From: Candidatus Eiseniibacteriota bacterium
GTDB taxonomy: Bacteria > Eisenbacteria > RBG-16-71-46 > CAIMUX01 > WJJG01
Length of the DNA stretch: 58,694 nt
Direction: 5' to 3'
NCBI GenBank assembly: GCA_023129715.1
Contig: JAGMBO010000083.1
Span: 1 to 58,694, forward strand
Under the pieces are notes generated by a model. That model saw nothing but the letters and a program-made list of their open reading frames with translations. It was not told the DNA's origin and made no database searches. The position numbers and the translations under genes were made by a program. Of this stretch, positions 29,430-39,400 are shown piece after piece. Positions within the stretch are counted from its first letter, which is position 1. The number at the start of each line of letters is the position of its first letter.

Positions 29430-29481
29430 GGTCTTCACATACGGATCGTGCGGGGTGCGCCACGACCCCGACAGAGATTCA

Positions 29482-29517
29482 CGGCGGCCATCCTCAACGT
29501 GGTGAGGGTGGCCGCCG
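29482..29517. terminator. Strong hairpin between convergent genes
   Basis: CGGCGGCCATCCTCA (29482-29496) pairs with TGAGGGTGGCCGCCG (29503-29517), 15 bp with one wobble, 6-nt loop. It lies between the cytochrome stop and the end of the converging gene at 29565, so it can serve both strands. The same stem core recurs at 34408-34442. Confidence 0.75.
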
Positions 29518-29564
29518 GTATTCTGCCAGCCGCGACCGGGCGCGCCCGGGAAGGCTGTCCGGTC

Positions 29565-30131
29565 TCAGTCGAAGAGCGACTTGATCCGTCCCCAGGTCGG
29601 AGAGCGCTGATCGTCTTCGTTCGGCCCGGCGGAATCGGGCACCGACTGCGCTTCAATGCAGCCCGAGCTGTACGTCTCGCCGACCGCCGGCAAGTCTGCC
29701 TGGCCGGCATCGGGGACGCTTACATCGAGCAACCGTACGAGCCAATCTCTCTCCTCGTAGTCGTACCAGGTGAATTCGAGGGTGTAGTCTCCCGGGGGCA
29801 CATCCTCGATCGTCACCGCCAAGTCGAAGCAGCAAATGCAGTAGCAAGGGTTGGAGAGCACCTCGACCTCGCGCACCCGGATGACGTTCTCCTCCAGCAC
29901 GATTTCGTACTCGAAGGGATCAGGACAGCAGTTGTAGACGGTGGCGTCGTGGAAGACCGCGATCGTAGCACCCTCGACCCGGGCGTGAACCTCATCGGCC
30001 TCCCAGCACCAGAGATCGAAGTCCTGCGCATGCGCCGGCGCTGCAGCGGCGGTGAGCGCCGTCACGAGAATGAAAGAGGCGAGGAGATGGCACGAGGCGA
30101 ATGGGGTGGAGTGGGGAAGGTGGACTCTCAT
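29565..30131 (-). CDS. Secreted Cys-rich protein of unknown function
   Basis: A 188-residue exported protein: signal peptide (LLASFILVTALTAAAAPAHA), then a beta-rich domain with YNCCPDPFEYEIVLEENVIRV near residue 65, CYCICCFDLAVTIEDVPPGDYTLEF near residue 95, and a short tail (TWGRIKSLFD). The tight Cys groups (CC and CxCxCC) suggest disulfides or metal binding. I do not recognise a named family; the protein looks folded and conserved, not chance. ATG at 30131 follows AAGGAGG; the GTG six codons upstream would place that site inside the gene. It converges on the multiheme cytochrome gene. Confidence 0.75.
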   Translation of the reverse strand: MRVHLPHSTPFASCHLLASFILVTALTAAAAPAHAQDFDLWCWEADEVHARVEGATIAVFHDATVYNCCPDPFEYEIVLEENVIRVREVEVLSNPCYCICCFDLAVTIEDVPPGDYTLEFTWYDYEERDWLVRLLDVSVPDAGQADLPAVGETYSSGCIEAQSVPDSAGPNEDDQRSPTWGRIKSLFD

Positions 30132-30571
30132 CGACCGGCCTCCTTTCACTCAAGTCGAACGGCGCCGCCCCCCGGTCCCCCCTCCTGGGATGACCCGACA
30201 GCTGCCACCGTTTCATGTCGCACTCCAGTCCAACGACAGTATAGAGCCAAAGCGCGTCTGGGGTAAGGGCCAAGTCGCCGAGGTCAAGTCGCAGAGGGGC
30301 AGGCGGTTCGGCCTCTGTGGCCTCTAGCCCCCTGGCGCGTGCCGCCAAGACGAGCCCTGCCGGGGTGGAGAGCTGTAACACATTGGATGTAATAGTGTTG
30401 CGAGATTCGCCGACAGATTTCTGGTCGGGGCGGGCACACAGATGCTAGAATAGATGGGGGTTGAGACGGCTTGGGAGCAGCAGCGTGCAGACGATCCCCC
30501 TCCCCCCCCTTACCGTTCCGGTACCAGTACCGTCCGCGCCGCAATGCCATGCGATGGAGTGTAGATGCAGA

Positions 30572-30613
30572 TCTTCATCGCCGGGCCGGAGTGTGTCCGC
30601 CGGGCGATGAAGA
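30572..30613 (+). promoter_or_regulatory. Long leader hairpin before the C25 peptidase gene
   Basis: TCTTCATCGCC (30572-30582) pairs perfectly with GGCGATGAAGA (30603-30613). Inside, CGGA and TCCG can pair around GTGTG, giving a nested stem. It ends 46 nt before the start codon and 28 nt before the Shine-Dalgarno, so it is probably in the 5' leader. The rest of the 528-nt gap between the divergent genes shows no gene; TAGAAT at 30446-30451 is a possible -10 box without a clear -35. Confidence 0.5.
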
Positions 30614-30659
30614 CGACCGGGTGGCTCGGGAGGGCCGATTTGAAGGAGGTTGTACATCA

Positions 30660-33600
30660 ATGAGAGCACACAGGGGTCATGCGGCGGTCGGGCCGTTGAG
30701 TGGGATGCTCGCTCTGGCGCTGGTCGCCGGCGTCATGCTGTCGGCGGGGGCGGCCGGGGCCGCGGTCCTGCACGAGCAAGTTACCTTCGCTGCGCCGCAG
30801 ATCGATGAGCGCGACGGCTATCATCATGTGACCATGCCCGGCACCTGGACTCTGGGCGCACCGGGAGAGCCGGCCCTGCCCAAGGCGGGCGTGCAGCTCC
30901 TACTGCCCCCTGGCGAGGAAATCGTTTCGGTGAACGTCATCCCGGGCGAGAGAATCACCTTGGCGGGAGACTACCGGGTAGCTCCGGGGCAGCGGCAGTA
31001 CCCGCTCGGTTTCAGCGGGCCCTTCGAAAAGGACCTCCCGAGTGCGGCGATCTACGCGTCCGCAGCTCCCTTCCCCGAGCGCCTGCATGCTGAGCCCCAC
31101 AGTGGTCTCCTCCGCGGATATCGCATCGTCTCGCTGCCGCTCCATCCGGTCGAGTACCGTCCGGCCGCCGGCGAGCTCTCCTATTATCGGAGCCTGGAGG
31201 TCGAGATCACGACGGCGCCGAGCGCGACGGCACGCGTGCGGACCGAGACGATGATCCGTCACGACAGCCGCACGTTGGCCCGGTTGGCGCGCTTCGTCGA
31301 CAACCCCGCCGCTACTGATGCCTACCAGGCGGTCAGCAAGACCCCCGGGCTCAGCCGCAGCCTCGATCCCTCCTTGGCCTACACTTACCTCATCGTCACC
31401 GGCGATGCCTGGGCAGCCGATCTGACGACCTTGGCCGACTTTGAGACCCAGCGCGGCCACAAGGCGGGGATCTTCACCAAGTCGTGGATCCTGAGCAACT
31501 ACACCGCGGGCAGCGACGATGCCGAGAACATTCGGGCATTCATCCTGGATGCTTACAACACCTGGGATGTCGACTATGTGTTGCTGGTCGGGGACGCGGA
31601 CGGCACCGACGGCATTCCCCACCGCGGACTCTATGCGGTCGCCTATGGCCTGCCCGACGATGATATCGCGGGCGATCTCTACTACGGTTGTCTCGACGGA
31701 ACCTGGAACGATGACGGAGACAGCTATTGGGGCGAGGCAGGCGAAGCCGACCTCTATTTCGAGATCGGGGTCGGCCGCGCCCCCATCGACAGCCAGACGG
31801 AGTTGCAGAACTTCATCACCAAGGCGACGCGGTATCAGTCGGAGCCGATCGTCGGGGAGTGCGCTGAGGCGCTGATGGCCGGCGAGTTGCTTTGGGACGA
31901 TCCGACTTGGGGCGGCGACTACAAGGACGAGATCAAAGACGGCGCCAGCACGCACGGCTATACGACCGCCGGGTTCCCGGCGACGATGAATGTCGGCACG
32001 CTCTACGACCGCGACTACACGTGGGCGGAGAGCGAGCTGCTCAGCCTGATGGAGAACGGTCTCAACATCGTCAATCACCTGGGCCACTGCAATGTGAACT
32101 ACGCGCTGAAGATGACCAACGACGACATCCCGTCGTTCGACAACGATGGGACGGTCCATAGCTACAACTTCGTCTACAGCCAGGGGTGCTACTGCGGTTC
32201 CTTCGACAACCGGGACGCCTCAGGATACTATGGTGACGATTGTTTCGGCGAGCAGTTCGTCGCCGACGACGACGGGGCTGCCGCGGTGATCATGAACTCG
32301 CGCTACGGCTGGGGCGAGCACATGAGCACGAATGGCTCGTCGCAGTACTTCGACCGGCAGTTCTTCGATGCGATGTTCGGCGAGGGGATCTATGCGCTCG
32401 CCGACGCCAACGACGACTCGAAGATGGACAACATCTGGGCGCTCGACTATGGCGCGAACCGCTGGTGCTACTATCAGCTCAACGTCTTCGGCGATCCGGC
32501 GATGCACCTCTGGACCGCCGAGCCCGAGAACCTGACTGCCGACTATCCCGCGGTCGTGTTCGTCGGTGCGCCCGAGATGACGATCAATGTCTCGAGCGGC
32601 AGGATGCCGGTGGAAGGCGCCCGGGTAACGATCTACACCGATGACCTGGCGATTTACGACACAGGCGTGAGCAACGGGTTTGGTGATGTCACCTTGGCTC
32701 CCAACGCGACCGTCACGGGGACGCTGCACGTCGTCGTCGTAGCTCACGACTGCCTGCCCCACAGTGGGGAAGCGGCGATCACCCTGCCTGACGGTCCCTA
32801 TGTGATCTTCGACGCGCATGTCGTCCACGACGACGCCGGGGATCAAGATGGAGAGGGCGATGCCGGCGAGGCCATCGGCTTGGATGTGATGCTCGAGAAT
32901 GTCGGGATCGAGACTGCCACGAACGTCTCGGCCACGATCACCACCACCGATCCCTATGTCGCGATCACGGTCCCGACACGCGGATATCCCGACATCCCGG
33001 CTTCGGGAACGGCTGGACCGCTGGTCGTTTTCGAGCTCGAGTTGGCGGGCGACACGCCCGATGAGCATGTCGTCTCCTTCACGGTCACTGCGGATGCGGA
33101 TGAGGGCGCGTGGGAGTCGACCTTCTCGCTGCCGGTGAGTGCTCCGGTCCTGGCCGCGGGTGCGGTGTTGCTCACCGACGCGCCGCCGCTCGGCGATGGA
33201 GATGCGGGCGCGGATGCGGGCGAGACACTGCGGCTGCAGATCTGGTTGCTCAACAGCGGTCATTCTGACGCTCCCGGGCTGATGGCCACGCTGAGTTGCG
33301 CCGATCCCCACACCGTGATCAACGACGGATCGGCCGAGTGCGCCGGCGTGGTCATCGGGGAGGTGGGACTGCTAAGCACCTTCGAGGTCGAGGTTCTTTC
33401 GAGCTGCCCCGAGCCGGCCACGCTGGTCTTCGATGTCGATCTTGGTGCGGCCAATGGGTTCGCCGCGGGGCTTCAGTTCACCGTGGATGTCGGCGGCTGG
33501 TTCGACGACGCTGAGGGTGATCGCGGCTGGTCCCTCTCGGCGGCGGGCGACGATGCCACTACCGGACTCTGGATCCGCGCCGAGCCGATCGGCACGTCGG

Positions 33601-34355
33601 ATGCCGGGGAGCAAATCCAGCCGGAGTACGATCACTCTGCTAACCCGGGTGAGCTCTGCTTCGTCACCGGGAACGCGACGGCCGGCAGCTCCATCGGGAC
33701 GAATGACGTCGACAATGGAAAGACGACCCTCAGCACGCCGGTTTTCGATCTTAGCGACGCGCTCTCGGCGACGATCGAGTACTGGCGTTGGTACACGAAT
33801 GACCTGGGCAACAACCCCGGGACGGATTGGTGGAACGTCGATATCACCGACAACGGGACGGATTGGGTCAGCCTTGAGCACACGATGGATAGTGGCAATC
33901 TCTGGACTCACTTCTCGTTGAATGTCGGTGATTACGTCGATCTCAGCGATCATGTCCAGATGCGCTTCATTGCCGAGGACGCCTCGCCCGGATCGTTGGT
34001 CGAGGCGGCGGTCGACGACTTCCTGCTCAATGCGGTCCGCTCGCTGCCTTCGGGTCTGAGCATCGACGACGTGCGCCAGGGCTATGGGATCGTCTCGTAT
34101 GGTCCCAACCCCTTCGGTCACCAGGCTTCCCTGGTCTATCGCCTGGCGCAGGCCACCGCGGTCGATCTGGCGCTCTACGACGTGAGTGGGCGCAAGCTGC
34201 GCACGCTCCAGCGGGGAACCGTCGAAGGAGGCAGCCACACGCTCTCCTTCGATGGCCGGGATGATGGCGGACGCTCCTTGCCGTCGGGAATCTACTTCCT
34301 GCGCCTCGAGACGCCCGAGATCCTGGAGGTGCGGCAGGTCACGATTCTCAGATAG
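30660..34355 (+). CDS. Gingipain-like C25 cysteine peptidase with sorting tail
   Basis: A 1231-residue secreted endopeptidase. Signal peptide (LALALVAGVMLSAGAAGAA), propeptide-like beta region to about residue 235, then the C25 catalytic domain: YLIVTGDAW at 243-251, DYVLLVGDADG, IGVGRAPID, catalytic His476 in NHLGHCN and Cys510 (possibly Cys512) in SQGCYCGSFD, followed by FGDPAMHLW. Behind it come Ig-like repeats, a MAM/discoidin-like beta domain (TIEYWRWYTNDLGNN...) and the C-terminal tail GPNPFGHQASLVYRL...LPSGIYFLRLE. Both catalytic residues are present. ATG 30660 follows GAAGGAGGT by 9 nt. It probably digests environmental protein or processes other surface proteins. Confidence 0.92.
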   Translation: MRAHRGHAAVGPLSGMLALALVAGVMLSAGAAGAAVLHEQVTFAAPQIDERDGYHHVTMPGTWTLGAPGEPALPKAGVQLLLPPGEEIVSVNVIPGERITLAGDYRVAPGQRQYPLGFSGPFEKDLPSAAIYASAAPFPERLHAEPHSGLLRGYRIVSLPLHPVEYRPAAGELSYYRSLEVEITTAPSATARVRTETMIRHDSRTLARLARFVDNPAATDAYQAVSKTPGLSRSLDPSLAYTYLIVTGDAWAADLTTLADFETQRGHKAGIFTKSWILSNYTAGSDDAENIRAFILDAYNTWDVDYVLLVGDADGTDGIPHRGLYAVAYGLPDDDIAGDLYYGCLDGTWNDDGDSYWGEAGEADLYFEIGVGRAPIDSQTELQNFITKATRYQSEPIVGECAEALMAGELLWDDPTWGGDYKDEIKDGASTHGYTTAGFPATMNVGTLYDRDYTWAESELLSLMENGLNIVNHLGHCNVNYALKMTNDDIPSFDNDGTVHSYNFVYSQGCYCGSFDNRDASGYYGDDCFGEQFVADDDGAAAVIMNSRYGWGEHMSTNGSSQYFDRQFFDAMFGEGIYALADANDDSKMDNIWALDYGANRWCYYQLNVFGDPAMHLWTAEPENLTADYPAVVFVGAPEMTINVSSGRMPVEGARVTIYTDDLAIYDTGVSNGFGDVTLAPNATVTGTLHVVVVAHDCLPHSGEAAITLPDGPYVIFDAHVVHDDAGDQDGEGDAGEAIGLDVMLENVGIETATNVSATITTTDPYVAITVPTRGYPDIPASGTAGPLVVFELELAGDTPDEHVVSFTVTADADEGAWESTFSLPVSAPVLAAGAVLLTDAPPLGDGDAGADAGETLRLQIWLLNSGHSDAPGLMATLSCADPHTVINDGSAECAGVVIGEVGLLSTFEVEVLSSCPEPATLVFDVDLGAANGFAAGLQFTVDVGGWFDDAEGDRGWSLSAAGDDATTGLWIRAEPIGTSDAGEQIQPEYDHSANPGELCFVTGNATAGSSIGTNDVDNGKTTLSTPVFDLSDALSATIEYWRWYTNDLGNNPGTDWWNVDITDNGTDWVSLEHTMDSGNLWTHFSLNVGDYVDLSDHVQMRFIAEDASPGSLVEAAVDDFLLNAVRSLPSGLSIDDVRQGYGIVSYGPNPFGHQASLVYRLAQATAVDLALYDVSGRKLRTLQRGTVEGGSHTLSFDGRDDGGRSLPSGIYFLRLETPEILEVRQVTILR

Positions 34356-34407
34356 GCGATCGGTTGGACCGATGGGGAACGATGAATCGGTCCAGCAAGG
34401 GGAACCA

Positions 34408-34442
34408 CGGCGGCCATCCTCCGCAGAGGGGGATGGCCGCCG
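34408..34442. terminator. Hairpin after the C25 peptidase gene
   Basis: CGGCGGCCATCC (34408-34419) pairs perfectly with GGATGGCCGCCG (34431-34442), loop 11 nt. The stem is the same as that at 29482-29517. It lies 53 nt after the peptidase stop, between convergent genes. Confidence 0.7.
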
Positions 34443-34460
34443 ACGTTAAGGACCGCGCAT

Positions 34461-34577
34461 CCAGGTTCCCGCGGATCACAGCGTCCGAGCGTCCTACTGC
34501 CAGGTTCCCGCGGATCACAGCGTCCGAGCGTCCTACTGCCAGGTTCCCGCGGATCACAACGTCCGAGCGTCCTACTG
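34461..34577 (+). repeat. Three 39-bp tandem repeats (minisatellite)
   Basis: Units 34461-34499, 34500-34538 and 34539-34577; the first two are identical and the third has one change (ACAGCG to ACAACG). Core TTCCCGCGGATCACA...CCGAGCGTCCTACTG. They are directly adjacent with no spacers, so this is not a CRISPR array. They are intergenic between convergent genes. Confidence 0.92.
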
Positions 34578-34642
34578 CAAGAGCGTTTCTTGATCCCCGT
34601 TCATGCTCACTTCGCAGATGAATTCGGGCGGGCGGCAGACTG

Positions 34643-36076
34643 CTAGCGGTAGGCGCGCAGATAGTAGAGCAGGATCCGGAGGAATTGCAGCGGCGACTGG
34701 CGGTAGGGGAGACACTTCTTCAAGTAGTAGCCGTCCATCAAATCGCCGAACTGACGGAGCAGGGCGTTGGGAGGAAGCGTCAAGAGCGGTTTGACCAGCG
34801 GCCAGAGTCGCGGATGGCGCGCGAGGACACTGAAGAAGGGTCGCAGGTTGGTGATCTTGGTCTTTTCCTTCTCGGAAGCGAATGTGAGCACCGACTTGTG
34901 ATAGTAGTTTGTTCCGAGTGAGGCGAAGTTCCCGTCAAAGTAGCCCTTGTTGATTGCATAGCGCGTCAGCGGCAACCCGGGGTAGGGGGTGAAGATCGAG
35001 CAGTTCGCCAGGGTGGGCCGCACCTCCATGTTGATCGCGAGGGTCTTGAAGGCCTGCTCGAAGGTCTCGCCCGGCGCCCCGATCATGTTCTCGGTGATCG
35101 TGCGGATGTTGCGCTGGTGGAGCAGCTCCAGGGCCATCTTGATCGTCTCGTCGGACATCTTCCGGCCGAACAGCTTGCGGATTGCCTCGTCGCCGGCCTC
35201 GATGCCCACATAGGCCAGGTGACACCCCGAGGCGACCAGCAAGTCGGCGATCTCCTTCGTACAGCTATCGAGGCGGAAGTTGCAGCTGTAGGGCAGGCCG
35301 ACCTTGCGGGGGTAGACCGCGGCAAACCGGGTCAACCACTCCTCGCTGAGCGTGAAGACATCGTCGACGAAGGCGACCATCTCGAGCCGGCTCTTGGCGC
35401 GGACTTCGTTGATCTCGGCGCAGATCTGCTCGGGGCTGCGTGAACGATAGGACGGGGGACTGTCATTGTAGATACGATGGTAGTACTGGTTGAAGCAGTA
35501 GGTGCACTTGTAAGGGCAGCCCCGGTGCGCAATGAAGTGCTTGATGCCATGGTGCTTGAGGATCGGGTGGGCGGCGATGAAGAGATCGCGATCAGGAAAC
35601 GGCAGGCGGTCGAGATCGTAGTTCAGTGGCCGCACGGGGTTGGTGACGATCTCCCCGTCTGCGTTGCGTACGTGGAAGTTGGCAACATCGAGAGGGAGCT
35701 TCCCGATCTCGGCGAAGCGGTTCACGAACTCGACGGCCGCCTCTTCACCCTCCCCGATGCAGAGGGCATCCAGGCCTTCCTCGGCGATCATCTCGGGGAA
35801 GAAGGTGGGGTGCGGTCCGCCCCAGACGGCGGGGATTGGGAGTTGTTCCGTGAGCCGGCGGTGGAAGGCGAGATAGGCGCCCCGTTCGCCCGAGAGCATG
35901 CCGTAGGCCATCAGATCCGGCCGACTGGCGCGCAGCGCCTCGATCGCCCGGTCGGGCGCGGGACCGAAGTGCACCACCGAGACGCGATGTCCCGCCCGCT
36001 TGAGCGCCGCCGCAATGTAGGCGGGTCCCAGCGGGATCGAGAACCGCATCTGCGAGATTCCCAGGGCTACGTGCAT
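34643..36076 (-). CDS. B12-binding-type radical SAM protein
   Basis: A 477-residue protein with an N-terminal cobalamin-binding-like domain (about 1-125, ISQMRFSIPLGPAYIAAALKRAGH, GGPHPTFFPE, CIGEGEEA) and a radical SAM core with C187-x3-C191-x2-C194 in HRGCPYKCTYC. DSCTKEIADLL, GIEAGDEAIRKLFGRKMSDE and MIGAPGETFEQAF are typical of BchE/HpnP-like enzymes. The DxHxxG B12 ligand motif is not obvious, so the mode of B12 binding is uncertain. Such enzymes often methylate or rearrange lipids, cofactors or peptides; the substrate here is unknown. It is a lone gene, divergent from the GH57 gene. Confidence 0.92.
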   Translation of the reverse strand: MHVALGISQMRFSIPLGPAYIAAALKRAGHRVSVVHFGPAPDRAIEALRASRPDLMAYGMLSGERGAYLAFHRRLTEQLPIPAVWGGPHPTFFPEMIAEEGLDALCIGEGEEAAVEFVNRFAEIGKLPLDVANFHVRNADGEIVTNPVRPLNYDLDRLPFPDRDLFIAAHPILKHHGIKHFIAHRGCPYKCTYCFNQYYHRIYNDSPPSYRSRSPEQICAEINEVRAKSRLEMVAFVDDVFTLSEEWLTRFAAVYPRKVGLPYSCNFRLDSCTKEIADLLVASGCHLAYVGIEAGDEAIRKLFGRKMSDETIKMALELLHQRNIRTITENMIGAPGETFEQAFKTLAINMEVRPTLANCSIFTPYPGLPLTRYAINKGYFDGNFASLGTNYYHKSVLTFASEKEKTKITNLRPFFSVLARHPRLWPLVKPLLTLPPNALLRQFGDLMDGYYLKKCLPYRQSPLQFLRILLYYLRAYR

Positions 36077-36308
36077 GCCGCCGGCTCCGTAACTTCTTCT
36101 GGTTCTATCCGTTATCCGCTAGCACTTCCTGGTGCTGGACTTGCCGGCCGGGCCGGAACAACAAGTCTACCACACTCTTGCCGCGGGGACCTATCTTCGG
36201 AGCCCTCCCGACCGAGGCTAGCGCCCTCGGAGACGCGGTTTCGATGCGGCCCGAGCCGGGGGCGAAGCCATCGCCCGCCGACCTTTCCGGGCGGCCGGCG
36301 CGGGCTAT

Positions 36309-36322
36309 GGTAGGATCCTACC
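36309..36322. promoter_or_regulatory. 14-bp perfect palindrome upstream of the GH57 gene
   Basis: GGTAGGATCCTACC, about 90 nt before the GH57 start and within the 334-nt gap shared with the divergent radical SAM gene. It could be an operator; no regulator is linked. No other feature in this gap could be supported. Confidence 0.3.
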
Positions 36323-36410
36323 GGACTCCGTGCGCAATGGGGTCCGGGGCCTGCGAGCGCCCGTGGGCAACGTCGGTCTCACCATGAGAAGCACTGGCAA
36401 TGGAGGTCCG

Positions 36411-39400
36411 ATGTTCCCCTGGTCTGGCCGGATTGGATTCGTACTGCTTGGCTTCCTCGCGGCGGGGTTCTGCGCCGGCGTCGCGGGCGCAGAACCGGTG
36501 CCGGTCGAGTTCCGCTTCCTCCACCCTACGGCGGCCGAGGTCAATCTCGCCGGCACCTTCAACGAATGGTGCCATCCCGGTGGGGGAGGCATCGATACCG
36601 GCATAGATCCGATGATCGGTCCCGATGCCGGCGGTTGGTGGACGTTGGAGAAGCTCCTCGATGCCGGCGACTACGAGTACAAGTTCGTCGCCAACGGCTA
36701 CGAGTGGTTCACCGATCCGCTCAACCCACGTATCGACTACTATGAATACAATAACTCGATGCTCGCGGTCTCCGATCCGTTGGTTTACTACCTCTTGCCC
36801 AATGCGGTCACCGGGTACCAAGGGCCCCTGCCGTTGATCAGCGCCGACTTGGCCAAGTCCGACGGCGCCGCGTTCGATCTCGCGGAACTGCGCGTCTATC
36901 TCGACGGCGATCTTGTTGCCGCCGGCAGCGAGCTCTTCGATCCCCTCACCGGCCGGGCGACCTACGCGGCGGCCGAGAGCCTGAGCGAGGGAACGCACAC
37001 GGCCGTCGTCAGCATCGCCCTCGCCGGTGGAGCGGCGGATGCGGATACGAGCACGTTCGAGGTCATTGCCGACTCTTCTCCACCGCAGATCGTCCACACT
37101 CCGCCGGTGACGGTAGTCGCCCATGCGCTGGTTCACATCACCGCGACAATCACGGATGATCGCGGTGTCGAGAGCGCCGCTTGCTTCTACCGCAACTCCG
37201 GCGATGCCGAGTACCAAATCGCCGCGATGCAAGCGGGTCTGGAGGATCAGTGGATCGCGACGGTTCCGGCGGGCTTCACTGAGGCGGGCGGATCGCTGGA
37301 ATACGTTCTGCATGCTCAAGATCTGCTCAATGTCGCCCGGGCGCCCGAGAGCGATGTCTATGCCGTGGCGGTGAGTGACGATGAACAGGCCCCGGTCGTC
37401 TCAGAGGCGTTCACCTCTCCCGGCACGCTGATTCCCAATGGAGACGACGATGAGACCCGGCTCTCCTTCTTCCTCTCCGAGCCGGCGGAAGTCGGCGTGA
37501 CGGTGCAGAGTGCCACCGGGACGCCGGTCCGGACGCTGCTCAGCGCCGCCGGCCTCGACGCTGGGTACCACCAGCTCATTTGGGACGGGCGCAATGGCAG
37601 TGGGGCACTCGTCTCCGGAGGCGCCTACGAGTTCGAGATCACCGCCCTGGATGCTGCCGGGATCCCTGCGGCTCCGGCAACGGCGCCGGTGACCGTCGCC
37701 TGGGGCGTGCCGGCGGCGCCGATCAAGGTCGTGCTGCTCTTCCACGCCAATCAGACGCTCAACTATCAGGGCGACACCGCCAACGACGTCTGTTTCTGGG
37801 GGCTTCTCGACGTCCTGCGGCGGCATCCCGACTCGAAGTTCGCGATCCACTTCTCGGGTACGCTGCTGCACGATCTCGGCTGGTTCAACTTCCGCCACGA
37901 TCCCTCAAGTCTCGAGCTGCTGCAAGCTGGACATGCGGATGCGCAGTTCGAGATCATTGGCAGCACTTACTCGCAGAACATACCTTACTCGACCAACATG
38001 TGGGACAACGCGCGCCAGATCGAAGTCCACCGGGAGGTGATCGAGAAGCTGATCGGCGCAACGCCGACCAGCTTCTGGAATGCGGAGCGGTGCTGGAAGC
38101 AGGCGCTCGTGCCGCTCCTGTCGCAAGAGGACTACCTGGCGACCTGGGTGGAGAGCCACATCCTGTGGGACAGCGGAACCTCACTGCCGGAATATGCAGT
38201 CCGCAAGACGCGGCTCGGCGAGAGTGACCTCGTCGTTTTCAACGACGATGCCGAGATGATATGGCTGCTCGACTCGGCGATCGATTCCGGGAATTCCGCC
38301 GATCTGATCGGCTATCTCGACTGGCTGCGCGGGCAGGACATCTATCGGGATTGGGTCGTTTGCTACGCGCAGGATGCCGAGGCGACCGGGCTCTGGGACT
38401 ACGAGGGGGGATCGAACCCGCAGGAGGATTGGACCAACCTCGATCAAGTGCTCACCGACCTCGAGGCAACCGGCTGGATCGAGTTGACCACGTTCCGTGA
38501 CTACCTTGCCGAGCGTCATCCGATCGAGGAGTTGAGCCCGATCGTCGACGGCCAGGCCAACTGGATGGTCGGGCCCTCCCAGGCGGCCGGATACGCCGAC
38601 TGGTTCGACTACAACGAGCGTTCCCCGCTGCTCGCCACGTACCGCGGCTTCTACGACGATCTGCGGAGTCGGATCCAGGCAGTCGCAGCGCAGGTGGCGC
38701 CCGGAACACCGGCCGGGCGGCTCGTCGAACACGCCATCTGGAATCTCGTCGCCCACCAGTTCGAGTTCGGCTGTATCGGATGTGGTTCAATGGGCTGCCA
38801 GGACTGGCAGAAGGCGGAGACCCTCGTGGGTGCCCTGCAGGCAGCCGAGGCTTGCCTGGCCCCGCCGGCCACGCCGCAGATCGCCCATCGGGACGCGAAT
38901 GGAGATGGTCTCTCCGACTGGATCCTGACGACCGCGAACGATTTCTACATCATCGGTGAAACCGGCGGGCGCCTGCTGCGCTGGTTCGATCTCGAGTATG
39001 GCGAGGAAATCCTGGGCAACGAGTTCTTCATGTGGGGATACTACTACTGGGGCTGGCGCGATTGGTATTCGGGCAGCGGCCACAATGACGATGTCCACTA
39101 CATGGAAGACGCTCTTTGGGATGCCCCCCATCACTATCCCGCGGCGCAGCCCTTCTCCCGCGCCTATGCTACTCGCAAGCATGCCTTCAACGACTGGCTT
39201 GCGGTCGATGGCGGCGACGACCGGATCCTGCTCGATCTGGCCTATGACGCCACCGTGGCCGGCGATACGCTCCACTTCGTCCACTATGGATCGGGTTTCA
39301 CGATCGATAAGGGCTGGGCGGCGACCGATTCCACCCTCGCGGTGGTCTATCGGCTCACCAACACGAGCCTGCTGAGCCACGACTACGAGCTGCGCGTCGA

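Noticed and set aside
30660-34355. PorU-type sortase identity for the C25 peptidase
   Set aside because: It has its own C-terminal sorting tail and Ig-like repeats, as in secreted gingipain-like cargo, and no other type IX gene is linked.
34461-34577. CRISPR array
   Set aside because: The three units abut with no spacers and there are no cas genes.
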